NCBI GenBank assembly: GCA_964618215.1 | Contig: CAZTZE010000017.1 | Span: 8,645-72,644 of the forward strand | Length of the DNA stretch: 64,000 bases | Reading direction: 5' to 3' | Source: CG2-30-58-95 sp964618215 | GTDB lineage: Bacteria; Chloroflexota; Anaerolineae; Anaerolineales; Villigracilaceae | Shown here: one piece after another, positions 49,990 to 59,155 of the stretch | Layout of the letters: each line of letters opens with the position of its first letter | How positions within the stretch are numbered: position 1 is the first letter of the stretch | Translations under genes and position numbers: made by a program | Notes under the pieces: generated by a model | Seen by the model: only the letters and a program-made list of their open reading frames with translations | Told to the model about the DNA's origin: nothing | The model's database searches: none

Positions 49990-51627
49990 TTAGGTCCGCT
50001 TTGCCAGCGCGCCAATTGCCGCCGAGATTCCCGTCAACAGCAGTCCAATGGCCGCCACGATCAGACTCTGGATGATGGACAACAATCCAATATACAGCGT
50101 GTAGAATTCCGGCAGCGTCCAGGTGACGGTGACGCCGTTGAGGGCGAAACTGAGCAGGACCGGCAGCGCCAGCAGGTAAAGCGTGAACCAGACAAAGCCG
50201 AGCGAGATCCCTGCGGCTGCGCGCGGACTCCGGCGGAAGGCGCGCAGCCCGATCATCGGGATGAACCAGCCGAGGATGGCGCCGACCGCGGCAGTCGTCG
50301 CGGTGTAGACGATCAACCACGTCTCGCCTTCGACCGAAGCCAGCGAGTAGCTGCGCCCGTCCAGGATGGCGTAGCGGAAGTTGAAGATCGCCAGATATAA
50401 CAGCGCGCCGGCCGCTAGCCAGAGGGCTTGCTTATCCTTGCGGAGATAGAGCAAATAGGCCGGGGTGAAAGCCAGGAAAACAGCCAGCACATTGCGCCAG
50501 ACGCGTTCGCGCCCCAGGCGGCCGGCGTGCGCCTGTTCCATTGCGGATTGCGTGGCCGAAACCACTTCTCCGCTCTCTATCCTGGCAGTCGAATGGATCG
50601 CCGCCGTGTACGCGGCGAACAATTGAGCTTGCTGTACTTTCAAGGCCTCCTGGATGGCAGGCTCTTGCTCAGGCGAAAGAGTGAGCATATCCGTCAGCGC
50701 GTGACCCTGGCTGCTGGCGGGGATGCTGGTTCCCAGCAGGGCGGCGACGGTCGGAGCGACATCCACCATGTTGACGTTGCCATAATCGCCGGGAACCACC
50801 CCGGCTCCGGCCAGCATGAACGGTTCGACCAGCGTGACCGGGTCCGGGCCGCCGTGCCCGCCGCGCTCGATCTGTCCGTGGTCGGAGAGTACGATAACGG
50901 TATCCTGTTCGAGGTCCAGGTGCGAGACGATTTCGCCCAGGAGGGCGTCGGCGCGCCGGGCTGCGGCATCCCAGCGCGGGTCGCGCGGGCCGCCCTCGTG
51001 ATGCCCGGCGTAGTCCACCTGGTCAATGTGGATGAGGATAAGTTGGTAATCTTCGGTTAGCCAGGGCAGGGCGGCGTCCACAACCAGGCGGTCAGCGGCG
51101 GCGTCCTCGCCGCGGGTGTAGAAACCAGCATCCACCCCGCTGTTACGCAGCATTCCCTCGAACCAGGCGTAACCGGAGACGGCCGCGCGCAGGCCGGCGC
51201 GCTCGGCGGCGGCGAAGATATCATCCTGCGTGAAGGGGCGGACGTGGTCGTAATCGGGCGGGTTGAAGGGCTGGCTGTCGTTGATCTCCGGCCAGGCGCC
51301 GGTGAGGATGGTATTCCAGGCGGGGGCGGAGAAGGATGGCGGCTGGCTGTGCATCGCGGCGGTGGCGGCCTGCGTCCGCAGGTCGTTCAGGAAGGGCATC
51401 ACTTCGGGTTCGAGCGCGGTGTCGTAGCGCAGGGCGTCAATCAAAACGATGACGACGCGGCGGGTGAGCGGACTACCCAATGCTTCGCCGGGCGCGGGCG
51501 GTTTCCCGGCCAGCGGGGAGCGGTAGGCCTGGGCATCCGTCATCAGATTCGTCGCCCAGAAGAAGGCGCCGACCGCCAGCAGGGGCAGGCCGAGGATGCC
51601 GAGAATGATCCAGCGATAGGTTTTCAT
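49990..51627 (-). CDS. Membrane-anchored alkaline-phosphatase-superfamily phosphodiesterase
   Basis: 545 residues. A signal-anchor helix (about 6-28) is followed by a metal-dependent hydrolase domain: VVIVLIDALRYD (about 56-67), the nucleophile region PSFSAPAWNTILTG (about 96-109), ILIHIDQVDYAGHHEGG and VIVLSDHGQIERGGHGG. Four membrane segments follow in the C-terminal 150 residues. The fold is that of nucleotide pyrophosphatases and PigN/GPI-type transferases; substrate unknown. The ATG at 51627 begins the signal anchor. Confidence 0.87.
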   Translation of the reverse strand: MKTYRWIILGILGLPLLAVGAFFWATNLMTDAQAYRSPLAGKPPAPGEALGSPLTRRVVIVLIDALRYDTALEPEVMPFLNDLRTQAATAAMHSQPPSFSAPAWNTILTGAWPEINDSQPFNPPDYDHVRPFTQDDIFAAAERAGLRAAVSGYAWFEGMLRNSGVDAGFYTRGEDAAADRLVVDAALPWLTEDYQLILIHIDQVDYAGHHEGGPRDPRWDAAARRADALLGEIVSHLDLEQDTVIVLSDHGQIERGGHGGPDPVTLVEPFMLAGAGVVPGDYGNVNMVDVAPTVAALLGTSIPASSQGHALTDMLTLSPEQEPAIQEALKVQQAQLFAAYTAAIHSTARIESGEVVSATQSAMEQAHAGRLGRERVWRNVLAVFLAFTPAYLLYLRKDKQALWLAAGALLYLAIFNFRYAILDGRSYSLASVEGETWLIVYTATTAAVGAILGWFIPMIGLRAFRRSPRAAAGISLGFVWFTLYLLALPVLLSFALNGVTVTWTLPEFYTLYIGLLSIIQSLIVAAIGLLLTGISAAIGALAKRT

Positions 51628-51643
51628 GTTTGTCCTCACATAC

Positions 51644-51672
51644 TTGACATTTGGTTTCAAAAGTGCTATTCT
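51644..51672 (+). promoter_or_regulatory. Consensus sigma-70 promoter of a small RNA candidate
   Basis: A perfect -35 ttgaca (51644-51649) and a -10 tattct (51667-51672) are separated by 17 bases. The predicted start (about 51679) falls at the foot of the hairpin gatcggg. Confidence 0.75.
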
Positions 51673-51678
51673 ATAGGC

Positions 51679-51765
51679 AGATCGGGTGGCTCGGATGAAT
51701 CCCCGGAACATCCACCGGGGTGCAAGCGAGCGTATGCGGCGACAAGCCCCCCCCGATCTTTTTTT
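51679..51765 (+). ncRNA. Small structured RNA candidate, about 87 nt, with promoter and terminator
   Basis: The ends gatcggg (51681 region) and cccgatc (51752-51758) close a stem that ends in seven T residues. The next bases ggct/aagcc extend it. Inside is a hairpin ccccgg-aacatcca-ccgggg. A consensus promoter on the same strand ends just before the start. It lies between two minus-strand genes and has no open frame. I cannot name the family: its length suits the small SRP RNA, but the GUCAGG...GGAAGGNAGCAG core is absent. Confidence 0.6.
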
Positions 51766-51767
51766 GA

Positions 51768-53384
51768 TTAATCGGTCAATGACATAACCTCACTCAACTT
51801 CACGATATGATCCTCTTTGTATTTTCGCCGAAACACATGCAGCGCTTGTTTGTGGGCCATAGAGGCTCTACCAACTGCTCGAAAAAGTACGTTGCGATGC
51901 CCAATGGATTTGCCCTTTTTCTGAGCAAAACGAAACAGCATGTTTCGAATGGTATCCTCGTATCCAGGATATTCCAGGTCAATCGCCGCTTCCGAAAGCC
52001 GCTCCCACACATCCTGTAACAACAAGAAAATCCCTGCTGCAAACAGCCAAGCCACAGCGCGCTTCTTCGACCAGCCGCGCAATTTCAGCAGCGCCAGCAC
52101 TTCTCGTTTTACCCGCGCTGGAATACGGATCGCATAGCGCTGGCTGTTTGCGTATGCCAACACTGTGTCATGGGCTTCTTCGATCTTGCCGCTTTGGTCA
52201 ACTTCAACTCGTAGGCTGGCATACTCAACCTTCGGTTCTGCAATCTCAACCGCAAACGGTGTTTTCTCACCCTTTAAATCGCCCCCAACCATTGAGCTTT
52301 CAGCGTGCAATCTGATAACTTGCCTTAACTCGTCCAGCTTTCTCATCATTCCCGTCCGTTCATCCACGTAATGCCAATTTTCCCAGCCGTTGCAGGGGGC
52401 GTTTGCCAAGTCGCGCCCGACTTGGTGGATGGAGCCGGTGATGTCGTTGCAGCGGATATGTCCGTTGGCGAGGACAACCGCGGACGCACCCTCTTTTGGG
52501 CCGAAGTAGAGGGTCTGGCCGGGCGCGAGCAATCCCGCCTCGAGCAGCGCGCCGAATGGGACTTTGGGCCTGTTGCGCGGTTCCTGCTGTTCGAGTGCCG
52601 CCTCGGGCGCCGGCTGGACTGCGGCGATGCGCTCCGTGGCGATTTTGATGTACCTGTCGTCTCGCTCGATGCCGATGAAGTAGCGGCCCAATTTTTTGGC
52701 GGCCGCGCCGGTCGTCCCGCTGCCGAAGAAAGGATCCAGCACCACGTCGCCGGGATTGGTGCTGGAAAGGATGACGCGGTAGAGCAGGCTCTCCGGCTTC
52801 TGCGTGGAATGGGCTTTCGCGCCGTTGACTTTTATCCGTTCTTTGCCTGTACAGATCGGCAGATACCAATCTGAGCGCATCTGCAAGTCGTCATTCAGTG
52901 ATTTCATTGCGTGGTGGTTGAAAGTGTATTTTGCGCCCTTTTTCTTTTGCGCCCAGATCAGGGTTTCGTGCGCGTTGGTAAAACGCACCCCGCGGAAGTT
53001 GGGCATGGGATTGGTTTTTATGAAGACGACATCGTTCAAAATCCAATAATCCAGTTCCTGTAAGATCGCGCCAACGCGGTAGATGTTGTGATACGAACCG
53101 ATGACCCACAGTGTGCCGGTCTCTTTCAGCACGCGGCGGCAGGCCGAGAGCCAGGCGCGGGTGAATTCATCATATTCCTCGAAACTGGCGAACTTGTCCC
53201 AGCCATCGTCCACCGCGTCCACTTTGGTTTGGTTGGGACGGTAGAGTTCCTGCGAGAGTTGCAGGTTATAAGGCGGATCGGCGAAGACCAGATCCACCGA
53301 GGCTTCGGGGAGGCTGGCGAGGATCTCGATGCAGTCGCCGGGGAGGATAGTGTTGAGGGGGAGGGTGATCGCAGCGGTCATCAT
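51768..53384 (-). CDS. CcrM-like adenine-N6 DNA methyltransferase with RAMA domain and extra C-terminal domain
   Basis: 538 residues. A beta-class methylase has DPPYN at 36-40, the target region, and the SAM motif FFGSGTTGAAAKK near 218. This is followed by a RAMA DNA-binding domain (about 275-345, with PFGALLEAGLLAPGQTLYFG and NGWENWHYV), as in CcrM, so the site may be GANTC. After the usual CcrM end (about residue 345) a further 190 residues follow without a break, with IRIPARVKREVLALLKLRGW and LRGWSKKRAVAWLFAAGIF; I do not recognise this part. It precedes the type I restriction genes, but belongs to its own system. Confidence 0.87.
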   Translation of the reverse strand: MMTAAITLPLNTILPGDCIEILASLPEASVDLVFADPPYNLQLSQELYRPNQTKVDAVDDGWDKFASFEEYDEFTRAWLSACRRVLKETGTLWVIGSYHNIYRVGAILQELDYWILNDVVFIKTNPMPNFRGVRFTNAHETLIWAQKKKGAKYTFNHHAMKSLNDDLQMRSDWYLPICTGKERIKVNGAKAHSTQKPESLLYRVILSSTNPGDVVLDPFFGSGTTGAAAKKLGRYFIGIERDDRYIKIATERIAAVQPAPEAALEQQEPRNRPKVPFGALLEAGLLAPGQTLYFGPKEGASAVVLANGHIRCNDITGSIHQVGRDLANAPCNGWENWHYVDERTGMMRKLDELRQVIRLHAESSMVGGDLKGEKTPFAVEIAEPKVEYASLRVEVDQSGKIEEAHDTVLAYANSQRYAIRIPARVKREVLALLKLRGWSKKRAVAWLFAAGIFLLLQDVWERLSEAAIDLEYPGYEDTIRNMLFRFAQKKGKSIGHRNVLFRAVGRASMAHKQALHVFRRKYKEDHIVKLSEVMSLTD

Positions 53385-53390
53385 GCTACC

Positions 53391-55700
53391 CTAAGATGCA
53401 ACTGTCACGGGTTGGTAAAGGAATTGTTGAAATCCAATAAACAGATTTCTGATGGTCTCCACTGTACCAAGAATTCTTTGTGCGTCTTCGAGCGCCTGGT
53501 ATTTCAGGATGAGCAGGGGGGCGAGCTTTTCCTGATCCAATTCCTCCACGCCTGTTTCGATGTATTGGGTAAGGACAAATTCGACGAATTCTTTTTGCTG
53601 GCTGTTCAACGCGGCAAAGATGCTGACTTGCGCCCTGGCGACCCGCGCTTCCCTGGTGATGGGAGGCCTGGTGAAGGAAATATATTCCAGCACGTCGAAC
53701 AAATCGCTTTTCTCGGCGTTGATCAGCATTTGCATCATGGTCAGTTCTTCGCTGGCAAAGCCCACTTCGGCAAGTTTTTCGAGCAGGACTTTACGCGTGA
53801 TGGGACTGGACCAGAGTTCGCGCAATTCCTCTTCGCTTTTGAAGAATGCAGGCAGGACGCCAAACAGGTTTTGCAGGAATTGTTCTGCGGAGATGGGCCT
53901 GCTGTCCGCGCTATAGAACAGGGTGGAAGCCATGTGTTGGATTTCGCGTTCCTTGCCGTCGCGCAGTTTGACTTTGATTTTTACTTTTGGCTCAGGTTCA
54001 TCGGCCGGCTCATACGGCAGGGGCGGTTCGCTTATTTTTTGGGGAATGGTTTCGACAGGCTCCGCGGGTTCGCCGTCCCATTCGGGGTCGGCAAAGTGGT
54101 GGTATGCATCCACAAAATCGTAGATGGTGAAGTATTCCTTGTCTTCGAATAGACGCGTGCCGCGCCCGATGATCTGTTTGAACTCGATCATCGAGTTGAT
54201 GGGGCGCATGAGAACGATGCTACGGATGTTGCGCGCATCCACGCCCGTGGACAATTTTTGCGAAGTCGTCAGGATGGTAGGAATAGTCTTCTCGTTATCC
54301 TGGAACTCACGCAGGTATTGCTCGCCCAATTCGCCATCGTTGGCAGTGACGCGGACGCAGTACATTGGGTCCTTGCTTTTCTTGTACTGATTGATCAAAT
54401 CGCGGACGGCGGCGGCGTGATCCTGTGTGGCACAGAAGACGATGGCTTTTTGACTTTGATTGATCTCATCCATGAAGAGACGCACGCGATTGCGTTCGCG
54501 CTCTTTGATCTCAATAATGCGGTTGAAATCAGCCTCCTTGTAAATCCTGCCTGCTTCGATCTCACCTTCGACCACCGTGTCATCCGAAGTGTAGACGTAT
54601 TCATCCAGAGTGGTTTTGATGCGGCGGACTTTGAACGGGGTGAGGAAGCCGTCGTTGATGCCCTCTTTCAGCGAGTAGACATAGACTGGCTCGCCGAAAT
54701 ATTTATAGGTGTCCACGTTGTCTTTGCGTTTGGGTGTGGCGGTGAGACCGAGTTGGACGGCGGGAGAAAAATATTCGAGAATATCGCGCCAGTTGGATTC
54801 GTCGTTTGCGCCGCCGCGATGACACTCGTCAATGATGATGAAGTCGAAGTAATCCTTGGGGTAGTCGCCAAAATACGGCGTGTCTTGCGGGCCGCTCATG
54901 AAGGTTTGGAAGATGGTGAAGAAGATATTGCCATTGGTAGGGACGTGCCCGTTCTTGCGAATCGAATCAGGCTTGATGCGCACGAGGGCATCGTCGGGGA
55001 AAGCTGAATAGCGGGTGAATTCGGAAAAAGCCTGGTCGGCGAGAATATTTCGGTCGGCCAGAAACAGGACGCGGGGTCGGCGTGAAGCGTCGCGCTTTAA
55101 ATTCCAGCGCGTCTGGTAGAGTTTCCAAACAATGTGGAAAGCGATGGTGGTTTTGCCGGTCCCTGTGGCGAGGGTGAGGAGAATCCGATTTTTCTTTTCG
55201 GAAATCGCATTGAGGGCGTTGTTGACGGCGATCTCCTGAAAGTAATACGGGGGTTTGGTGCCGCCGATGTCTTCAAATGGGACTGGGTTGAATTTCTCCT
55301 CCCATTCATTCGGCGCGGTGAAGGTTTGATTCCAGAGATCATCGGGCGTGGGGAATTTGTCGACCAATCCCTCGCGGCCGGTGTGCATTTCGATCTGATA
55401 GATTTCCCTGCCGTTGGCGGCATAGGTGAAATTGAGTTTTAGTTTTTCGGCATAATTCTTTGCCTGCCCCACGCCTTCGCCGACGGAGAGTTCATTGCTT
55501 TTGGCTTCGATGACAGCCAGTTGACGATTTTTATAGACCAGAATGTAATCGGTGATCAGCGGTTTGCCGCGCCCGCCCGTTTGGACCTTGCCCTTGGTGA
55601 TGTGCCGTTCGCGCAGAATCTTCGAATCATCAACGACGCCCCAACCTGCGTCACGCAGTTGAGGATCGATGAGTTCGGCTCTGGTCTCGGCTTCGTTCAT
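53391..55700 (-). CDS. hsdR: Type I restriction enzyme subunit R (HsdR)
   Basis: 769 residues. The N-terminal nuclease domain holds the PD-(D/E)XK site (ITDYILVYKNRQLAVIEAKS, about 50-69). The SF2 motor has Walker A LATGTGKTT near 186, Walker B IIDECHRGG near 300, and the late motif IGRGTRL. It resembles the EcoEI/EcoAI type. It is the last gene of the hsdM-hsdS-DUF559-hsdR order on this strand. A short gap and a palindromic tract precede the DUF559 gene. Confidence 0.93.
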   Translation of the reverse strand: MNEAETRAELIDPQLRDAGWGVVDDSKILRERHITKGKVQTGGRGKPLITDYILVYKNRQLAVIEAKSNELSVGEGVGQAKNYAEKLKLNFTYAANGREIYQIEMHTGREGLVDKFPTPDDLWNQTFTAPNEWEEKFNPVPFEDIGGTKPPYYFQEIAVNNALNAISEKKNRILLTLATGTGKTTIAFHIVWKLYQTRWNLKRDASRRPRVLFLADRNILADQAFSEFTRYSAFPDDALVRIKPDSIRKNGHVPTNGNIFFTIFQTFMSGPQDTPYFGDYPKDYFDFIIIDECHRGGANDESNWRDILEYFSPAVQLGLTATPKRKDNVDTYKYFGEPVYVYSLKEGINDGFLTPFKVRRIKTTLDEYVYTSDDTVVEGEIEAGRIYKEADFNRIIEIKERERNRVRLFMDEINQSQKAIVFCATQDHAAAVRDLINQYKKSKDPMYCVRVTANDGELGEQYLREFQDNEKTIPTILTTSQKLSTGVDARNIRSIVLMRPINSMIEFKQIIGRGTRLFEDKEYFTIYDFVDAYHHFADPEWDGEPAEPVETIPQKISEPPLPYEPADEPEPKVKIKVKLRDGKEREIQHMASTLFYSADSRPISAEQFLQNLFGVLPAFFKSEEELRELWSSPITRKVLLEKLAEVGFASEELTMMQMLINAEKSDLFDVLEYISFTRPPITREARVARAQVSIFAALNSQQKEFVEFVLTQYIETGVEELDQEKLAPLLILKYQALEDAQRILGTVETIRNLFIGFQQFLYQPVTVAS

Positions 55701-55805
55701 GATTATCCTATTTTACCCTGCCCTGCCCCCTCCGCCCGCAGTGGTGGGCGCCTCCCCCGATTGCCGACTGAAGTTCGTCGGAAATTGGGGCAGGGGGGGT
55801 GAGGG

Positions 55806-56165
55806 CTATTTTTCTTCCATAGATTGGAGAATGGCACGGATAACGCCATTGATGTCTTTCATGACGGCGTCATTCCAGAAACGGATTACTTTGTAACCTT
55901 GTGACTCGAGATATTTTGTTCGCTCGATATCATAATCTTCCTGCTGAAGGTGTTGACTGCCATCCAGTTCAATGATCAGTTTTGCTTCAACTGAGCAAAA
56001 ATCGGGGATGTACTTCCCGATGGCGTGTTGTCTGCGGAAATTGACGCGATTGAGTTTATCCCCGCGCAGATAAGCCCAGAGTTTGCGCTCGGCGGGCGTG
56101 GACTCTTTGCGGAGTTCCCCGGCTCGGTGTTTGATGGTGGGGGTGCTTCTAGGTGGACGCGGCAT
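55806..56165 (-). CDS. DUF559 (Vsr-like endonuclease fold) protein
   Basis: 119 residues. KESTPAERKLWAYLRGDKL, then FRRQHAIGKYIPDFCSVEAK and LIIELDGSQHLQQ show the same core as the gene at 49501. The ATG at 56165 is chosen; the region upstream (to 56234) overlaps a GC-rich palindrome. It lies between hsdS and hsdR, so it may be a helper nuclease. Between it and hsdS is a 185-base gap with palindromic tracts (ctcccccgtttgcg and acgaaaacgggggag, and a ccccaaat/atttgggg pair). Confidence 0.82.
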   Translation of the reverse strand: MPRPPRSTPTIKHRAGELRKESTPAERKLWAYLRGDKLNRVNFRRQHAIGKYIPDFCSVEAKLIIELDGSQHLQQEDYDIERTKYLESQGYKVIRFWNDAVMKDINGVIRAILQSMEEK

Positions 56166-56350
56166 TAGCCCCCTCCTAGCCTCCCCCGTTTGCGCCTCGC
56201 AAAGAACAGCGAGACGAAAACGGGGGAGGGACAATACTGTGATGGGTGAAAAAATTTATGTTCATAAATACTCTACCTGTCTTCCTTCCCCAAATTCGAC
56301 GCTCTCCAGTCGCATTTGGGGATGGTGTCCGAAGGGACGGATGGGGCGCT

Positions 56351-57565
56351 CTAAAGCTCGCCATTAAACGCCCTCGCTAAAACAGATTTTTTTAGTTCCT
56401 CCAGCGACTCGATCTTCTGCTGATAAATCTCCTCCAGCCGCCCCGTTTCAGCGGACAGCGCCTCCAGCCTCCCGACGATGGCGCGTTGTTCGGCGAGCGG
56501 GGGAACGGGAACAATTAGTTGAGATAAATTCTGTTGATTAATATTTGTAATGGTTGATTGAGTAGCAGTTTTAATTAATTTTTCCCTTGTAACTGAACTA
56601 CGCAAAAAATGCACAATATATTCAGGGTTTATTTTTTCGATCGGTCTTCCTCTGATAATGAAGCCGCAAAATGTTATTGGTTCATCGGTTTCCCTGAAAA
56701 ACGTAGCCCAAGCCACGCCTTCTTTTTTTACAGACGATCTAACAATTAATATATCTCCGTTTTTCAATATGTATTCGCCTGAAACTTCTTTGTTTACTCT
56801 ATAAAGTTGACTCAAATCAACTTGTGTTCCCTCGTTATACATATTAAGAACATCTATGGTTAAAATGCCCTTCCCGATTTTTTGAGTTTTATCGAAATTA
56901 ATTCCATTCTTGAATGAATACAATTCGCCAAACTTCTTTACTTCCCAGTCCTTACCAACATTTTCAAATGAACTCTGCAACACCGACTCAAACAACTCCC
57001 GTGCATTGACCAGATTCCGCTCGGCGTTGGACTTGGCTTGCGCGATGGACGCAAAGGCTTCGTCCAGCACGGACACGATCCGCTGTTGTTCGGGGAGCGA
57101 TTCAGGAAAACGAATCGCAATTTCTTTTAATTTTGCTTTATTTAGTGTTCTCCCCTTTATCTTAAAATCACCTTCTGTTGCAGCGTTCCAATCAAAAAAG
57201 CTCAAGTAATAATATAAAAACTCTTTTGAAAGTTCATTTTCATTTTTGAATGTCAATGCTGCAATCGCTTCATTTGTAAATAAATCTCTTCCTGCAAATG
57301 CTAATCGCCCCAATGTCAATTTAAAACTTACAAGTAGTGTTCCACTTTTAACTACTTTACAAACTTTTGCGCCTTTGTCTGAAACATATTCCTTACTGTC
57401 AGTAATAATATTATCTTCGCCATTCAACAGGTCTGCGATAGACAACCAAACATTGGTTGTAGTTTTTTCTGTATCCCACAAACTTTTATTACCACGAGAC
57501 GGCGTTTTGCCTAATTCTATTTGGCAGAGTTCTCCAAGTGGCTTTTCTTTCCAAACCATTTTCAT
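56351..57565 (-). CDS. hsdS: Type I restriction specificity subunit (HsdS)
   Basis: 404 residues with two target-recognition domains (about 1-160 and 200-360), each followed by a conserved helix. The repeats LPEQQRIVSVLDEAFASIAQ and LAEQRAIVGRLEALSAETGR are the central and C-terminal coiled-coil spacers. The base composition of the recognition domains is much more AT-rich than their neighbours, as is usual for exchanged domains. Its start overlaps the hsdM stop by four bases. The recognition sequence cannot be read. Confidence 0.93.
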   Translation of the reverse strand: MKMVWKEKPLGELCQIELGKTPSRGNKSLWDTEKTTTNVWLSIADLLNGEDNIITDSKEYVSDKGAKVCKVVKSGTLLVSFKLTLGRLAFAGRDLFTNEAIAALTFKNENELSKEFLYYYLSFFDWNAATEGDFKIKGRTLNKAKLKEIAIRFPESLPEQQRIVSVLDEAFASIAQAKSNAERNLVNARELFESVLQSSFENVGKDWEVKKFGELYSFKNGINFDKTQKIGKGILTIDVLNMYNEGTQVDLSQLYRVNKEVSGEYILKNGDILIVRSSVKKEGVAWATFFRETDEPITFCGFIIRGRPIEKINPEYIVHFLRSSVTREKLIKTATQSTITNINQQNLSQLIVPVPPLAEQRAIVGRLEALSAETGRLEEIYQQKIESLEELKKSVLARAFNGEL

Positions 57566-59010
57566 AACAATCCCCGAATAGTATTGAGAATCGTAGCCGT
57601 GTCTTCGTCCAGTGACTTCATCTCGTCGAGAATAGTGAGAGGCGCTCTCAGCGCAGAGTCCGCTTGCTTGTGCGGGTTCTTAACCGAAAGGTCGAATGAA
57701 GCGGGGTCTACATCCGCCATATTCACCGTCCACGAATTCTCCGAATCCGCTTTCGACTTTTGCAGTTTCACAAAATCCGCCAGATCATTTTCATTCAACG
57801 GATTGGTCTTGCCGAGATTGCGCTCCAAATTCAATTGATAGAACCAGACCTTCCTGGTCGGCGCGCCCTTCTCAAAGAACAGCACCACCGTCTTCACGCC
57901 CGCGCCCGTGAACGTGCCGCCAGGCAGATCCAAGACCGTGTGCAGGTTGCAGGTTTCGAGCAGTTGCTTGCGCAAACTCACCGAGGCGTTATCGGTATTC
58001 GAAAGGAAGGTATTCTTGATGACGATGCCCGCCCGTCCGCCCGCCTTCAAAATCTTGATGAAGTGCTGTAAAAACAAAAAAGCCGTCTCGCCTGTTTTGA
58101 TCGGGAAGTTCTGCTGCACCTCGGCGCGTTCCTTGCCGCCGAAGGGCGGGTTCGCCAGCACCACGTTGTAACGATTCGCCTCCTGAATATCAGCCAGATT
58201 CTCTGCCAGCGTGTTGGTATGCAAAATGTTCGGCGCTTCGATGCCATGCAGGATCATATTCATGATCCCGATGATATACGCCAGCGACTTCTTTTCCTTG
58301 CCGTAAAAGGTTTTCTTCTGGAGGATTTCCGCTTCGCGCGTCCCGATACCTGGCTGCCCTTTCAGATACTCAAACGCCTCACACAAAAAGCCCGCCGAAC
58401 CGACCGCGCCATCGTAAATTGTCTCCCCGATCTTCGGATTCACCACCTTTACGATGGTCTTGATCAGCGGGCGCGGCGTGTAATACTCCCCGCCATTACG
58501 CCCCGCGTTGCCCATGTTCTTGATCTTATCCTCGTACAACGCGCTCATCTCATGCTTTTCCGCCGAGGAACGGAAGCGCAGCTCGTCAATCAGATTGATG
58601 ACTTCGCGCAGGTTGTATCCGCTTTGCAGGCGGTTCTTTAGCTCAGAAAATATTTCACCGATCTTGTATTCGATGGTGTTGGGGTTATCACTTTTGAACT
58701 TTTTGAGATACGGAAATAATTGGATATTCACAAAATCAATCAAGTCATCGCCAGTCATGGCTTTGTGATGGTCAAGTTTGCCGTCACCATTTTTAGGGGC
58801 CGCCCAGGCCTCCCAGCAGAATTCGGGCGCGATGATCGGCGTGTAGACCTTGCCGGACAGTTCCGCCGTGTCTTTTCTGTCTTTTTCCAGATCATCCAAA
58901 TACTTCAGAAATAGAATCCATGAAGTCTGCTCCACGTAATCCAACTCGCTGGAACAGCCCGCGTCTTTCCATAGTTTGTCGTCAATGTTCTTGAAGGTTT
59001 GCTCGAACAA
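57562..59010 (-). CDS. hsdM: Type I restriction-modification methylase subunit (HsdM)
   Basis: 482 residues. The N-terminal HsdM_N helices (MFEQTFKNIDDKLWKDAGCS) are followed by an N6-adenine methylase: YTPRPLIKTIVKVVNP, then the SAM loop DGAVGSAGFL near 205, and the catalytic NPPFGGKE near 295. It is first of the operon, 32 bases behind a GNAT tail fragment. It methylates adenine with HsdS and forms the restriction complex with HsdR. Confidence 0.94.
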   Translation of the reverse strand: MFEQTFKNIDDKLWKDAGCSSELDYVEQTSWILFLKYLDDLEKDRKDTAELSGKVYTPIIAPEFCWEAWAAPKNGDGKLDHHKAMTGDDLIDFVNIQLFPYLKKFKSDNPNTIEYKIGEIFSELKNRLQSGYNLREVINLIDELRFRSSAEKHEMSALYEDKIKNMGNAGRNGGEYYTPRPLIKTIVKVVNPKIGETIYDGAVGSAGFLCEAFEYLKGQPGIGTREAEILQKKTFYGKEKKSLAYIIGIMNMILHGIEAPNILHTNTLAENLADIQEANRYNVVLANPPFGGKERAEVQQNFPIKTGETAFLFLQHFIKILKAGGRAGIVIKNTFLSNTDNASVSLRKQLLETCNLHTVLDLPGGTFTGAGVKTVVLFFEKGAPTRKVWFYQLNLERNLGKTNPLNENDLADFVKLQKSKADSENSWTVNMADVDPASFDLSVKNPHKQADSALRAPLTILDEMKSLDEDTATILNTIRGLL

Positions 59011-59042
59011 GGTTGTTGCTCCTCAAGGCGCTATTTCAGCCG

Positions 59043-59155
59043 TCAAACATTTTTCCGATACACCATCGCCTCCCGCACCACGCGGAACCCAAGCGACTCA
59101 TACAACCGGATGGCGGTGTTGCGGTAGTTATAGGTTTCTGCCACCATCTTTGTCA
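59043..59155 (-). pseudogene. C-terminal tail of a GNAT acetyltransferase (gene remnant)
   Basis: On the minus strand this encodes NYRNTAIRLYESLGFRVVRE and then AMVYRKNV and a stop, about 37 residues with the typical GNAT end (N-x-A-I-x-LYE-x-LGF). No upstream part exists; the preceding gene is the unrelated 114-residue protein in another frame, whose stop lies at its left edge. It is a tail-only fragment in the TA island. Confidence 0.75.

Noticed and set aside
51679..51765. Identification of the small RNA as signal recognition particle RNA
   Set aside because: Size and self-closing stem fit, but the conserved Ffh-binding core (GUCAGG...GGAAGGNAGCAG) is absent, so I leave it unnamed.
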